Below, in pieces: positions 1-11,540 of a stretch of 64,000 nt of DNA. Position numbers and translations under genes: made by a program. Every line of letters begins with the position of its first letter. The stretch's first letter is position 1. The notes below the pieces were generated by a model. It saw nothing but the letters and a program-made list of their open reading frames with translations. It was not told the origin of the DNA and did not search any database. Source of the DNA: Isoetes taiwanensis (taxonomy: Eukaryota > Streptophyta > Lycopodiopsida > Isoetales > Isoetaceae); NCBI GenBank assembly GCA_021234155.1, contig JAJEKV010000065.1, positions 7,463,333 to 7,527,332 on the forward strand. The letters run 5' to 3'.

Positions 1-2499
1 CTGATGCGCTTCGAATTTCAGACACGTAAGTTACTAGCGTCTTCAAAAGTAGAGCATGTCATGGTGCAAAGGAAAATAGGCTTCCGGCTGGAGCTTAAGG
101 ATCACAAAGGTTGAGCTTACTTGGAAACATCGTGAGGATTTCTTCCACGAACATATCCTGCAATGAACCTCTATACGCTCTCCTTTTAAATCGAGATCCC
201 CTTGATGCGATTTTTTAATGCCATGCTCAGAAGTTGTTTTCGCTTCATACAGCTCATGAACTTATTCCGTTTGTCTTGAGATTTTTATGGAGTTCCTAGC
301 TACTTGCATAGTTACATGTAATCCAAACTGATCACTATAGAATTGAATCATCTAATAAAATACTTTAGAAGAAAATAAGTGTATTCTCATAGCAATTTCA
401 TTAGAACTTTCCTTACAACATTACGGAATTTCTAGAAGGATTCCTTAGGCCTCACCAAGATTCTACTCTTATATTTTAAAACTTTTTTAAAACTTTCTAG
501 AACATTCTAGAACTTTTCGTATATGTACATTATGCCAGCGTAGAAGATTAGCATGTGGCCGTATATTAGCCGTAGAGAACCATGTTCGAGGAAAGACTTA
601 CCATCTTCGTGTATATGGCCCGGTAAACGCGTGAACTTTTAGTGTGAGCGACTCTAATGGATTGAAACTACATCGAGAATAATTCGCCACAATGTTGACG
701 ATTGTACTTAGCACAGAACGCCTTTTCATCACTCTTGGTTAAATACGCGAATTCGGAACCGATAGTTCCATGTCGCAAGTAGCTGTGTCGATATACAAGT
801 TCAACACAATTTTATTTAATATAAGTCTTCATGGTATATGTACGGATAAGCTTAACGGATGGTACTCACTTTTTCCCTTCCAATTCCTATGTTCCCCATT
901 GTTTCTACCGGCGATTTAGAACCGGAAACAATCCAAAGGTGCTCACCCGTTCTACTACACATTGTATCTTAGGCGTTTGGTCAACCTAAGATAAAAGCAG
1001 TGCGATTATGCTTTCGAGTCGATAATTTGATAATTACAAAACATATGAGGAGTTAAGAAAGGAATTTACAAATGAGTCGAAACTTGCAATTGCGGCTATA
1101 GAAGGATATTATACTATGCTCCACGGATATTTAACGCGTAGTGGATCTAGTTAGCTCTGAGATAGGTAGATTAGTTAGATAAAGAAAGTCTTGAGGTAGC
1201 ATTTCATTTAGTAACGCTTGTGCAACCAAGTGGGCAGCTTGATTTGATGGCGGATTACCCGTTTGGATTTTTTGTTTCAAGCTCTAAGAGAAGTTTTTGT
1301 ATATAGATTTTGTGAGGAAATCGTTTTTGCCGCGACTTACTAAGGCTGTTATTTTGCTAAGCGTGGTATAAGAAAAAATAAATAAATAATGTAACAACCA
1401 TTGACGTTGGCGATTGGCCCGGATTCTAGGTTTAGAAGGCGGATTCTGAGGTTAGGTGGTATTTGGAAATTACAGTTGTTGATGCGAGGATGCCTTGACC
1501 CTTTCTTCGGAGAAAGTTTTCAGAGTGTTTTTGGAGTCGATATTTGGTATTGAAGCAACTTAAATTCTATCTTTTGATATAACTAATATGGTAGTTTTGA
1601 GCTCGAGATTGGCTCTGGTTGATCGAGAATTTTTGAGCTCAGGAATTTTACTTTCCTCGGTTGATCGAATTTTTGAAACCTTTTATGTATATAAGCATGA
1701 TGTAGAATACAAAAAAGCTGGATATATGATATGATATAGATTTCTGAAATCAGTTTTCAAAATGGAATGAAGATAAAAATATGAAGAAGATGAATATGAT
1801 CAGGATGGATATCAAGAAGATGAATGCCACGATGAATAAGGATATGACAATAATGTTATTATTTTAATTTATATAGAGCCTATTTGTGCTATGGGTATTT
1901 TGAAAAAAGCGGATGAATTTAGTGATGGACATGGAGTTGGAGATGGAGGAGCTTATGTATGAACAAGGTAAAGAATGGGTTTTGGGTTTTTACTCTAATC
2001 GTTGATGTAGGATGCAATAGCCCTTTGCAAAAAGTTTTGGTGGCTGTTTGAGTCGATATTTGGTATTGAAACAACTTAAATTCTATCTTTTTGATATAAC
2101 TAATATGGTAGTTTTGAGCTCGAGATTAGCTCACGGTTGATCCGAATTTTTTGACTTCATAATTTAGCCACGGTTTGATCGGAGAAAGAGAAAAAAGAAG
2201 GAATTAGAAATGACATATGGATTTACCTAAATTTCTACAGCGAAGATTGGGTAGTCAAACTTTAGAGAAGCAACAAAATGCAATCCGAATGAGAAACTTG
2301 GTGTCCAAAAGATAGTGGGGAGCTTGCCGACACGACTCACTTTGCAAATCCAAGGCATTAATGTCCCATGTGTCAAAGCGCCCGATCAAAATTTGCCTAA
2401 AAACGCTTCATCAGCCCACATTGCATCGTCACATTAAACGTCACGAATGTCCCATGTCAAAAGCTGTCGATCAAAATTTGCCTAAAAACGCCGCCCTAC
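1..2499. other. AT-rich DNA without a recognisable gene
   Basis: No long open frame and no protein family that I recognise in six frames. The stretch is AT-rich with short homopolymers. It holds a ~100-bp direct duplication (about 1534-1635 and 2050-2150) and a second one of ~48 bp (about 2363-2410 and 2446-2493). At about 1774-1839 a short acidic frame rich in Glu/Asp ends in a stop; it resembles the acidic N-terminal part of CACTA TNP2 proteins but is too short to call. It may be decayed flank of the CACTA-like element that follows. Confidence 0.6.
1534..2155 (+). repeat. Direct duplication of ~100 bp, 0.5 kb apart
   Basis: The copies begin GAGTCGATATTTGGTATTGA at 1534 and 2050 and stay alike through a GAGCTCGAGATT motif, with a few substitutions and single-base indels. 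The 400 bp between them is unrelated AT-rich DNA. No terminal inverted repeats or target duplications were seen, so the mechanism is unknown. Confidence 0.7.
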
Positions 2500-2960
2500 A
2501 GCCTGCATCGCGACAAATGTCGGAAATGTAATCACGACAAATATCACGCCCGAGGTGGATCTGACAGCGCGGCGTCGCGTGATATTATTCTGAAGCGTAA
2601 AGACGTCGTCATCACGTATTTGCCGATACCGCCGGTCGCATGTGACTGGATTTTGACCGTTGACTTCGTCGCATGCGGCGTGGCCTCTACGTAGCGTATG
2701 ACACGCGTCGATGCATTACTACCCGATAATGCGGTTGCGGGTCGCGTATGTGGCACGAATTTTTGACCGTTGACTATCGCCATTAAGCACGCGGCGCGTC
2801 TGAACGTTATGACATCACTGCGTACATGCGTATTGCCACACGTCTTGCCAAGTCGTGGGTGACCGGCATGTGACCGTTGACAATATCGTCGCTTTTGTGG
2901 CGTCCGTTGCATCTTTGACGTTAAAGATTTCTATATAAACAACTCTTTCTTGGCCTTCAT
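2500..2960 (+). promoter_or_regulatory. CACTA-like GC-rich subterminal/promoter zone
   Basis: A GC-rich island in AT-rich surroundings, dense in CGTCGC/GCGACG and GCATGC words including CGTCGCATGCGGCG near 2668. The word GACCGTTGAC (with a TTGAC W-box-like core) occurs three times about 108 bp apart, near 2654, 2763 and 2871, marking diverged ~109-bp repeats. The zone ends in a TATA box. Its position upstream of TNP2 coding, and similar words in the element at 22.3-30.0 kb, suggest the subterminal transposase-binding region and promoter of a CACTA element. The terminal CACTA inverted repeat itself was not found here. Confidence 0.5.
2931..2940 (+). promoter_or_regulatory. TATA box
   Basis: CTATATAAAC directly downstream of the GC-rich repeat zone. 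It would start a rightward transcript through the minisatellite and the TNP2-like coding region. No experimental support. Confidence 0.5.
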
Positions 2961-3224
2961 TGTTATTTTTTCGCTCCTCTTCCGGCCTAAGCCTTTGGTG
3001 TTCTTCTTTTTAACCATATCTTATACTTGTTCTTTGCCCTACATGGATCGCCATGGTCATCGGCATGATCGGCGGAGATGGCGAGGCAGATTGATGTTGT
3101 CTTACCACCGTGGGGGGCTGGATATGCTTTTAACCGTCTAATGTTAAGTCTCTGATTCTTGTATTTAGTAGCCTGTGACATATATAAACTAGGAGAGGCG
3201 TTATGCGGTAGTAAAAAAAAAGCA

Positions 3225-3525
3225 GTGTTTTTGGTCAAGGATACGGTCGCCTCCACCTTGAGTGGAGAGGACTAGGTGTGCCGGGCCCAAACTCACCTTC
3301 ATACCTTACTAAGTACAATGTAGATTACAAAATTGAGGGTGTTGCGTGAGTCAAGGTCATATTATGTCGACTTCACCTTGAGTGGAGGGGACTCTATGTC
3401 GGGGCTATGCGTCTCCAAAAGATCTTTATTGAAATTGAAACTTATATAAGGGTGGGTACTAAGGGAAAGGGCATGGTCGGCTTCACCTTGAGTGGAGAGG
3501 ACTGCGTGTCCCGAGCCCCATTACA
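3225..3525 (+). repeat. Minisatellite, 3 units of ~110 bp
   Basis: Three diverged units share a core of the type CCACCTTGAGTGGAGAGGAC followed by GTGTC(C)GGGCCC-like sequence (cores near 3252, 3371 and 3490). The same core occurs six times at 23,456-24,010 in the second CACTA-like element, also near its left side. A shared internal minisatellite ties the two elements to one family. Confidence 0.75.
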
Positions 3526-3534
3526 ATCCATTTG

Positions 3535-3590
3535 GGATTTAGGATTTAGGGTTTAGGGTTTAGGGTTTAGGGTTTAGGGTTTAGGGTTTA
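3535..3590 (+). repeat. Interstitial TTTAGGG telomere-like tract
   Basis: About six and a half perfect tandem TTTAGGG units, preceded by imperfect GATTTAGG units. This is the plant (Arabidopsis-type) telomere repeat. It abuts the minisatellite inside the CACTA-like element, so it is interstitial rather than a chromosome end. Confidence 0.9.
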
Positions 3591-4458
3591 TACTACCATA
3601 TATTGTATCTATCCTGACCGTTCAAACTATTGTGCAAATATATAGTACTTACCTTTTGTAATTGGCGAGGGACAAAATAGTTTGCGATTGTAAAAAGATG
3701 TATGGGGCTGAAGAGGCGACTTAGAGCGGTGACCATCCGATAAGATTTGGTACATTTGAACAACCCACGGATCTGATGCGTTCGTCATGGATATCGAGGT
3801 TGGTATACAATTATTATTTTGTTTTTTTTTTTTTTTAAGAGTATCTCTCGGTTCAAGTATATATTCAAGATGTTTATGATATCTAAATATGTAGGTAGAT
3901 GATGCTGATGTCTCCTCCAAACTAGATGTGGATTTTGGTTTAATGTTGTCCATAGAGGCATATGAAACCGATAAGAACTGCGATTCATCAATAATGTGGA
4001 TGGGTGCCACTCAACTGAAGTGTTCCCCTGCGTGAAAAGAACACGAAGGGCTACAATCATGAGAACATTGCATGTGTTGCACATTTCCCAAGAACGCTGG
4101 GCCTCCTTTGGCGTGAAATTCTGAAGAATTGCAAAGATTAGTCCGACCCTTTGTTAGGCACATGAAGACATTTGGCTTGTGGCCAGTGAGACTACCTATC
4201 CCTATGGATCAAGAATTTGCTTATTGGGGAAGAAGATACATCATTATGCGAGCCGCATTTGTCAAGCTGGATTAGGCCTTATCTCCCAGAGCGTATAGAA
4301 GTGGGCGAGACACCCACATTCCATTAATGCCATATGTGTCCCGAAAGTAACGATTGGAAAACTTGGCAAACTTTGACTAAATATGCTTTACGATGAGGAT
4401 TTATGGAATGAATTCCAATCTTCGCGTCGATAGTTGTGGGGGCATGTGATGAGGAGTT

Positions 4459-4695
4459 GAAGTTTATTGATGGTCGGGCCAGGGGGTTCATGGCAATATT
4501 GCAGGGTTCATCAACAGTTCTATTGACAACCGTGAGCGATGCAATTGTGAATTTTTAGAGTGTCAAGGAGGGGAGGAAGATTTTTTTACAAGATGTGTAA
4601 AAGGCAGATATATCATTAAAAGCATAAACATTGGAGATGAGTTATTCATCAACTATCGCTATGATAGACCTCTCCCATTTGAGATGGAACAATAG
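4459..4695 (+). pseudogene. SET-domain-like fragment
   Basis: The frame from 4486 to a TAG at 4693-4695 has the landmarks of the C-terminal half of a SET domain: HGNIAGFINSS, matching the N-I-A-R-F-I-N-H-S block, then a Cys-rich stretch, then GDELFINYRYD, matching the G-E-E-L-x-x-x-Y block. SET proteins transfer methyl groups to lysine, mostly on histones. A short frame just upstream (IDGRARG, 4468-4485) fits the start of the same block but lies in another frame. The His of NHS is Ser and the following Cys is Ile, so activity is unlikely. Upstream of this no SET N-terminus was recognised. It lies between the promoter zone and the TNP2 region, as a captured gene fragment would. Similarity was judged by eye only. 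Confidence 0.55.
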
Positions 4696-4892
4696 TATTG
4701 TTGTACTAAAAAAAAGGAATAAAGAGGATTTTTTTTTTAAATATGTTTTTTGTCATTCGTGAGTCTATACAAATGGTTGTATGTATTTTATACTTATTAC
4801 ATTATTTGACATGATGGTTAATACGTTACTCCTATTTAATGAACTCATTTAGAGCGGTCTCTATCCCGATCCATTAGTTCTAAGTTACAGGC

Positions 4893-7780
4893 AAAGGGAA
4901 ACCTATCGTCGTGAATTTCAAGCCAGAGCGCACCAATATGAAGATATTGCATACGATCAATATGAAGAGGATGAAACTATTGACGAACCCGAGAACGAAG
5001 TCTTTCGTGACGAGCCGATGCTCGATATGTTGCACGCTCTTCAAGAATTACCTGATATTGATTTAGATGATGTCGAGGATGGTGGTGGAGAGGATATGGT
5101 AGAAGATGTGGGATACCCTTCGAGGATTGGTCGTACTGACGATGACCCTATTGTTATCGAAGCAGAAAAGCAGTTATTTCCTGCGTCTTGAACCTCTCGT
5201 TTGTTGTCGTGCACGCTAATTCTCAATCTCCAAACCAAGTTCAAGTGGAGCAATGCAAGTGTCTGCTCTATTGAGGTGACATACTTATCAAGTCTTTCTA
5301 TCTTACCACCATCTCCATCTTTTATCTTACCACTCTTAGATGCATGAGGTTATTGCACGAGAAGATCCTTCCGAGAGAAGAACAATATGCCCTACCGGAT
5401 CTCAAGTTAAGAAAAATGATTCAAGCGACCGGCCTTGGTTATAAAGTCATACATGCATGTCCAAACGATTGTATGATCTTCTATCCCCCCCGAAAGAGCA
5501 TGAGAAGTCCACTCATTGTCTTGTATGTAATGACCCAGATACGAGGAATGACCTAAAGGAAAAAACGGTACCTCGAAGGTTATTCGACACTTTCCAATAA
5601 TCCCAAGGTATATGCATCACCACTTCTTACAAATAGTTGTAAATTCACTTATTTTCTACTTATATATGTTGCCTATAATTTTATTCTATAGGTTAAAGTT
5701 GATGTTCCGTTGCAAGACATTGGCTAGCCTAATGGACTTCACGGCTACACATGCATCTAGTGATGATGTGATCGAGTCCCCGAGCGGCAAGTGTAGCTTG
5801 GAAGCATGTCGATGCGACATGGCGACTTTGGAAAAGAACCACGTGAACGCGGCGTTTGGGCCTGGCCACCGATGGCGAAACCCATATGGTACACAATCGA
5901 TTGCATGGTCTACATGGCCGAGTGATGATAGTGAACTACAACATACCCCCATGGTTGTTGATGAAGAGTGGGCACATTATGATGACTTTATTGATACGGG
6001 AAGAAAAACCAAGTAATTTAGATGTGTACCTAAGAATAATTGTGGATGAGCATTGCGCTTTGTGGAACACAGGTATTCAGGTCTACGATGCACATAAAAA
6101 TGACGCGTTTTTTAATCTTAGAGGTATACTATTGTGGACTATGCATGACTTTCTGGGCTTGTCGAAAGTGTTCGAGTTTAAGACATCGGGGCACTTCCCT
6201 TGCATGATATGTGGGGAAAAAGTTGCAGCCACAATCACTCTAAGCATCCAAGAAAGTAGTATCGAGGGTTTTAGGAAGTATTTGCCGCTCCACGCACCTT
6301 CTCGGCGTGCACAATTCGGTGTACTTTGCAATAGACTATATCTGTAACCACCGCAGAATTACCATACGAGAATGGGGTGAGCGTTGGGATAAGAAGGAAG
6401 AGGGGAAAAATCCAAGGGGAAATCCGTGGGGGCACTCCAGAACAGGAGGAGGTCGTCGAGCCGACCTAGAGCGGTGAGGATGAGGAATTATACTGATGGT
6501 GGCAAGGAAGCCGCGGAGGAGGAAGTCTTTCGCCAATATGAAAAGGAAGTGTTTTAATAGACTACCATATTGGACCGACCTATTGATTCAACACCTTTTG
6601 GACCCGATGCATATCTTCAAGAACGTGGGAAACTCTTTATGGAAGCATGTATTTGGTCAAAAAGACACAACAAATGCCGGGATGGACCTTAAGGTAAGTA
6701 ATACAAAGAAAGAGGCATGGATCCAGGTGAAGGGCAACCACTTCCTCTCGCAAAATGGGTTATTGCTAGGGCTGACCATCGAGCTATTTATGATGATTTA
6801 AGGGCCCCTTAGAACACCAACCGGTTATATGCAATCATTCTGAACCACATTCACAAAACCGGGAGCCGGCCGGGTTTAAAGTCCCATGATCGGGCATAAG
6901 TTCTTGCATGTAAGCAATTGAAGTCCACATATATGCGCTACTATAAAATGTAACCCATAACTTATATTTGGTGTTTGGATCATGCAGTTCTTCATGCCCC
7001 CGACCTTTAGGGGAGTTTTAGACAAGGGACCATTGAGGCAATAAGTGCCCTATCAAAGGTCATAAGGTTGTTACCCATGTTGATTTAGTGGTCCCCCGTC
7101 TATTTTATTTGTGGCTAAGTTTTTGTTTTGGACCTCATAGGTGGATGTAAAAAACTATACCGAAAGACGAAATTGAAGAGATGAAAGTGAAAATGGCGAG
7201 GCATGTTGCTTGTTGGAGAAGGAGTTTCCTACGAGCTTTCTTGTGATCAAACCCATCTTTTGGTACATCTTATTGAGGAAGTGGAGCTCATGGAACCGTA
7301 CATGCCCGATGGATGTTTTTCTTGGAAAGGTTTATGAAGATATTGAAGGATATGGTGCGCCAAAGAGCACGCCCCGGAAGGGTAGTATGGCGAGGGGTGG
7401 CTTTGAAAAGAGTCACTTTTATATGATGAGAATATATTTCGGCCAGTACATCCAGATGCACCTCGCTTATGGAGTGATGAAGGGACGAGAAGATTGTGGG
7501 GGTAGTGGCGTAAGGCAATGGTATGCGTAAGTCATTTCCACCGATATGATCATTAAGGTTAATCAATTTCTTCTTTACAATTCGGCACCAATGGCAAAAT
7601 GGATTGCTCGTTATGAGAACGCAAAGGAAGAAATGGAAGAGAAGAGGCATGAATGGAGACGACATAATAGACGAGCCCCATACCCTGATGGATATGAACC
7701 CTTGCCGGACAAGATGGAAAGAGAATGGGTACTACAGGCTTTGACGGATGCATATTACAAGGGGGAGTATAACCATCATT
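4893..7780 (+). pseudogene. CACTA TNP2-like transposase (N-terminal part, tnp2 core, DUF4218), frameshifted
   Basis: Catalytic transposase of En/Spm-type elements, which acts on the terminal repeats. Landmarks in order: an acidic segment (4893-5190); IHACPNDCM, the conserved tnp2 Cys block (about 5448-5480); VNYNIPPWL and GILLWTMHDF (about 5928-6155); GHFPCMICGE followed by RKYLPLHAPSRR (about 6190-6310); LPYWTDLLIQHLLDPMHIFK (about 6562-6620), matching the tnp2 LPYW...HNLDVMHIEKN block; a DUF4218-type start MPPTFRGVLDKGPLRQ (about 6990-7040); and RARPEGSMARG in mixed frames (about 7362-7400). The reading frame changes several times, and some gaps near 5570-5690 and 6900-7140 may be introns. 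A linker frame (7546-7780) then runs into non-coding DNA, and the DUF4216 tail lies 4.6 kb further on. Family assignment is firm; the protein is not intact as read. Confidence 0.85.
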
Positions 7781-7889
7781 CAATTAAATTGGGATTATGT
7801 CTTAATTTTGGGACAAATTTTATATTTCACGTTTTTTATAGCGTATTCAAATTCACACATTTCGTGTCAAAAGTAAGAAAACCGTAATA

Positions 7890-8650
7890 CCATATTATTT
7901 ATAAAATAGACAATATTTCACAATATAGCACGATAAGGGACTCAAGCTTTTCCTTTTAGAAGAAAAAAAGGAGACGTAAAAAGTGCATATTGCAAGTCCA
8001 TTCTGTTTTCAAAAGTAGATTAAAAAAAAAAGTAACAAACAATTGAGTTATATAATGTTGAGCATCGCATAGAAGAAACGTGCAAAGCTAGAAACATGCA
8101 AATGGAACATAATAAAAAAAACAAATGAAGCAACATTGACAAACACATTCTAGCATTTACATAATAGCACAAAGTTATTTCCACAAAGCTAGGAATATGC
8201 AAAAGGAATAGAATAAAAAAACAAAATTGAAGACGGCTTAGCGTATATCTAGTTCACCTTAAAAAAGTAATCTAATAAGCTCGGTTTCACATTTAGCTTA
8301 ACCTAATGCGAAAAGTATGTCTAGGTTAAAAAAAAAAAGGTCCCACGAAAAAGGTAATCCAAACATTTTTCTTATAAAATGTATCATCTTTGAAAATCTT
8401 AGAAATAATCGGAAAAGCTAAGTTTAACTAAAAAACGAGATTTTTTTTCCTAAATCTATCAACTCGAAAATAGACTACAAACACACCCGAAACACGCTTA
8501 GCGTGGCGAAAAACTAAGAATCAGATTAGACTGCTTAAATGCTCTGATGCTCATCCCTGAAGCTGGATTTTGAGAACTTTTGGATCGTTTCTACATCCAC
8601 AATTATAATACATTCTTTTAGCTAAATCACTTTTGAATCAAAAACCAGCT
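7890..8650. other. AT-rich spacer inside the TNP2 gene
   Basis: No coding potential recognised. A-rich runs (for example near 8020 and 8325) and short palindromes around GCTTAGCG (near 8237 and 8495) are the only structure. It may be intron or part of a nested insertion splitting TNP2. Confidence 0.5.
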
Positions 8651-8654
8651 TGCT

Positions 8655-9130
8655 TCTATTTTTTACCTCTTTTTGTGCTTTCTTTTGTAGCTTATTGCTT
8701 GATCCCGGATTCTGGCTTTTATTCTTTCATGCTGCAGATTTGCTTTTTGGATTCGGACTACTTGGTGTGATGCATATTCAAAAATTAGATAAAAAATTAG
8801 AAACAGATTCTTGCACAAATTCAAATTCCATCTTACGCTGTGCTTTCTATTTGTGCTTTCTCTTGCAGTTTCTTCCTCGATCCGGGGCTTTTTCTTTCGT
8901 CCTTCCATGCTGCAGATGTGCTTGTTGAATTCGTTATGAAGCCTTTGATTCATATTTTCAGCTTGTTTCTTCGAAAAAACTAGATTCAAAGTGCATTGAG
9001 CAGATTTAAACTTCTGGAATATGTACATGCAAAATGCCCCAATTTTGTGCTTTCTGCTCCAACTTCTTGCTCGATCCTTTGTTGCTTCTTGCTTGATCCT
9101 TTATTGGGTTTGATGCCAGATGCCATAGAA
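8655..9130 (+). repeat. Three diverged tandem repeats of ~180-200 bp
   Basis: Each unit has TGTGCTTTCT, then a TTGCTTGATCC or TTCCTCGATCC word, then CATGCTGCAG-like sequence (starts near 8672, 8850 and 9045); the third unit is shorter and more diverged. No family recognised. Confidence 0.55.
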
Positions 9131-10009
9131 GAGTCGAAAAGGCAGATTGCATCGGCAAACTAGCTGTTGCAGAACCAAAGATAAGAGGCACCGGATTGGG
9201 TAAAAAAAATGGAAGGCAGAAAAATCTCTGGAAGATCGCAGAATGAAGCTTGTTGATCAGATCGCAGAATGAAGCTTCTTGATCACACAAATATGATTTT
9301 CAAGGTCGGAATAGAGAGCAAGCTTCGGAATCGTGGTCTAACGGAAAGACGTAAGGCGAAAAGAAGGTAAAAGTCGAAGATAGAATGCGAGACTCACCAT
9401 ATTTTGCGCACCGTAATCGATGAAGAGGGCTTCCAAACGACCGCAACGATGAAGAATAAGCTTAGTTTCCCGCATTGGATGTAAGGAAAGCCGGAAGGAA
9501 AAAAAGTTACGAAGTTTGTGGACACAAGAAATGCTCTTCATGCCTGAGGAGGCTGATCCCGATCCCTCAAAAACTTGTACATTCAAATCCTCGAAGGCGG
9601 ACGTGAGGCCATAGTTCAATGAGCAAAATCATAAATTTGAAGAGTTCATTTGCATCCACAATGGCGTTGGTGGCGTTTGCTCTTACAGATGCATTTTTGT
9701 CTACCCGCTTTTCTTTTTTAGTCTCAATAGTTGTTTCCTTGCTTTATACAGGAAAGCTTTGCTTCATAACCAGACCCATTTGCGACCCATTTGCAGGTAA
9801 ATTCGGAAGATCTCCACTTCTTTGATGGGAGCTTTCTGAAAATGCGCAAGTCTCTGGCTGAATATTTGCCTCTGGTAGGCATACTTCCCTCTGCTTTCTT
9901 ATATTGTCATTATATTGTACAATGCGGCTGAATTGTGAAAGCCCACAAGGATTCGACATGCAGCTGGGCAAAAATCGCCCTTGCCTGATGGCATAAAATT
10001 TTAATAGCT
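9131..10009. other. Non-coding spacer
   Basis: Mixed-composition DNA with short unsupported frames only. A ~20-bp word (AGATCGCAGAATGAAGCTTS) is repeated at about 9233 and 9260. Nothing else was seen. Confidence 0.5.
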
Positions 10010-10012
10010 TTA

Positions 10013-10441
10013 GGGCCTTTTCACACGACGTCTTATAATATGGCTGTCCCATTTCATATAAGACATCATTTGTGACTCCAAAGCAAAAAATAAGACACAC
10101 AAATATAAGTTATTTTCACACTACATGGTGTCTTATGTAAATGAGACACTAACAAATACTAGTGTGAAAACCATCACAAAATAAGACCACCCTTTATTTT
10201 GAATATGATTGGTCAATAGAATAAAATAGAATATAATAAGTGGTGTCTTATTTTATGGCGGGGGAAGTCCCCCGGTATAAAATAAGACTACATTGCCCTT
10301 ACCGAACCTATTCAAACCTACCCGAACCTAAATGAGACATGTCTTATATGGTTCCGTGTGAAAACCAGTTCTTCTTAAATGTTGACATGGACCAATAGTA
10401 TGCCTTAAAATATAAGACACACTAGTCGTGTGAAAAGCCCC
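10013..10441. mobile_element. Tourist-like MITE (PIF/Harbinger type), 429 bp
   Basis: The left end starts GGGCCTTTTCACACGAC and the right end is the inverted match (read inward from the right: GGGGCTTTTCACACGAC). Both sides carry the 3-bp target duplication TTA (10010-10012 and 10442-10444). A TTA duplication with GGG-starting inverted repeats is the hallmark of Tourist/PIF-Harbinger MITEs. Inside, the word GTGTCTTAT or its complement recurs in both orientations. There is no coding sequence, so mobility would depend on a transposase elsewhere. The near-identical ends suggest a fairly recent insertion. Confidence 0.88.
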
Positions 10442-10444
10442 TTA

Positions 10445-11540
10445 GAAGATATGTCTTTTAATATTCTCTCTCATGCTCTTCAATCTCTGTTCCTGCGTCA
10501 ACCATCTAGGCCAGTTTTTCTAATCTGCATATTCTTAATTTATTCTTGCATAGAGCTCCTGTCAGCTGTCTGGATTTGAATAGTGTGCCGATTTGTGCAA
10601 AACAATGTCAATCGCAGAAGCATGACTAGGTAAGACCGTAATTATGGAAGACCAAAATTTTGCTTAGAATTTTCTGGGTTTTTGGCGAACATATCTCAGT
10701 TGATGCTAGAAGAAAAGGGGAGGCACGTCATATACATAGACACCATCCCAGGCATTCGGTTAAAATATTTATCTTTATCTTTAACCAATGGGTTGGGTTG
10801 CATAGGAGGGGCTTACCTTGATTTGCATCCCAAAAATTAGTGAAGGATAATCTAAAAGACGCTAAGCATGATTTAGAATCAATGGGTTGGGGTGCATTGC
10901 ATAGGAGGGAGCTAGCCTAATTTGCACCCAAAAGTCAAAGTCAGAAAATCTAAAACACGCTAAGCGTGATTTACAAACTAGTGAATCCTTGCATTTGTTG
11001 GCCACGTGCTCTTTTAGCCACTCATTTTTAGTCTATTTCATCCCTTTATCTAGCTTCAGTATGTTTAGAAAAATGGAGGATATTTTGTTTTAAATATGTT
11101 GTTCAATAATAAGTATAGATTTCAAATCACGCTTGGCGTGTATTGTTGACTTTACATACCAATTAAACCACGCTTGGCGTGGTTTATTGTGACTTTATAT
11201 ACCATTTTTTTTGCAATCATTTACATTTGTAGGTTCAAAAAGGCTATATATTTAATTCTAGTGAAAGACCTTTAAAACTTCTTGTTACTTTTATTTTATT
11301 TGGCTTTTATATGCAACATAATGACCATTTTATTTTTTTTATTTCTTACTCTTATATAACTACATCCCTTCACATAAAATTATTTTGAACCCATGTATAC
11401 CATTGACATATGTACAAATATGAGGCAATATTCAAGGAAGTTAAAGGGCTTCCAATGGCAATTATTTTAGCGATTATTGTTTTATATCATCATTCTTATT
11501 TCTGTTGTTGTATCAAGTTATATATTATCTGTTGTTGTGC
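10445..11540. other. AT-rich spacer with short duplications and palindromes
   Basis: No gene recognised. A ~97-bp tandem duplication lies at about 10,787-10,985; each unit has AATGGGTTGGG, GCATAGGAGGG and a CGCTAAGC palindrome. Related palindromes of the type CACGCTTGGCGTG occur near 11,125 and 11,167. Confidence 0.55.

Noticed and set aside
3535-3590. True chromosome end
   Set aside because: Only about 46 bp of TTTAGGG with complex sequence on both sides, inside a transposon-like region.
3627-4084. Overlapping minus-strand frames of 127 and 99 codons
   Set aside because: Poly-Lys runs from a T homopolymer and no motifs; the region reads as non-coding upstream of the SET-like fragment.
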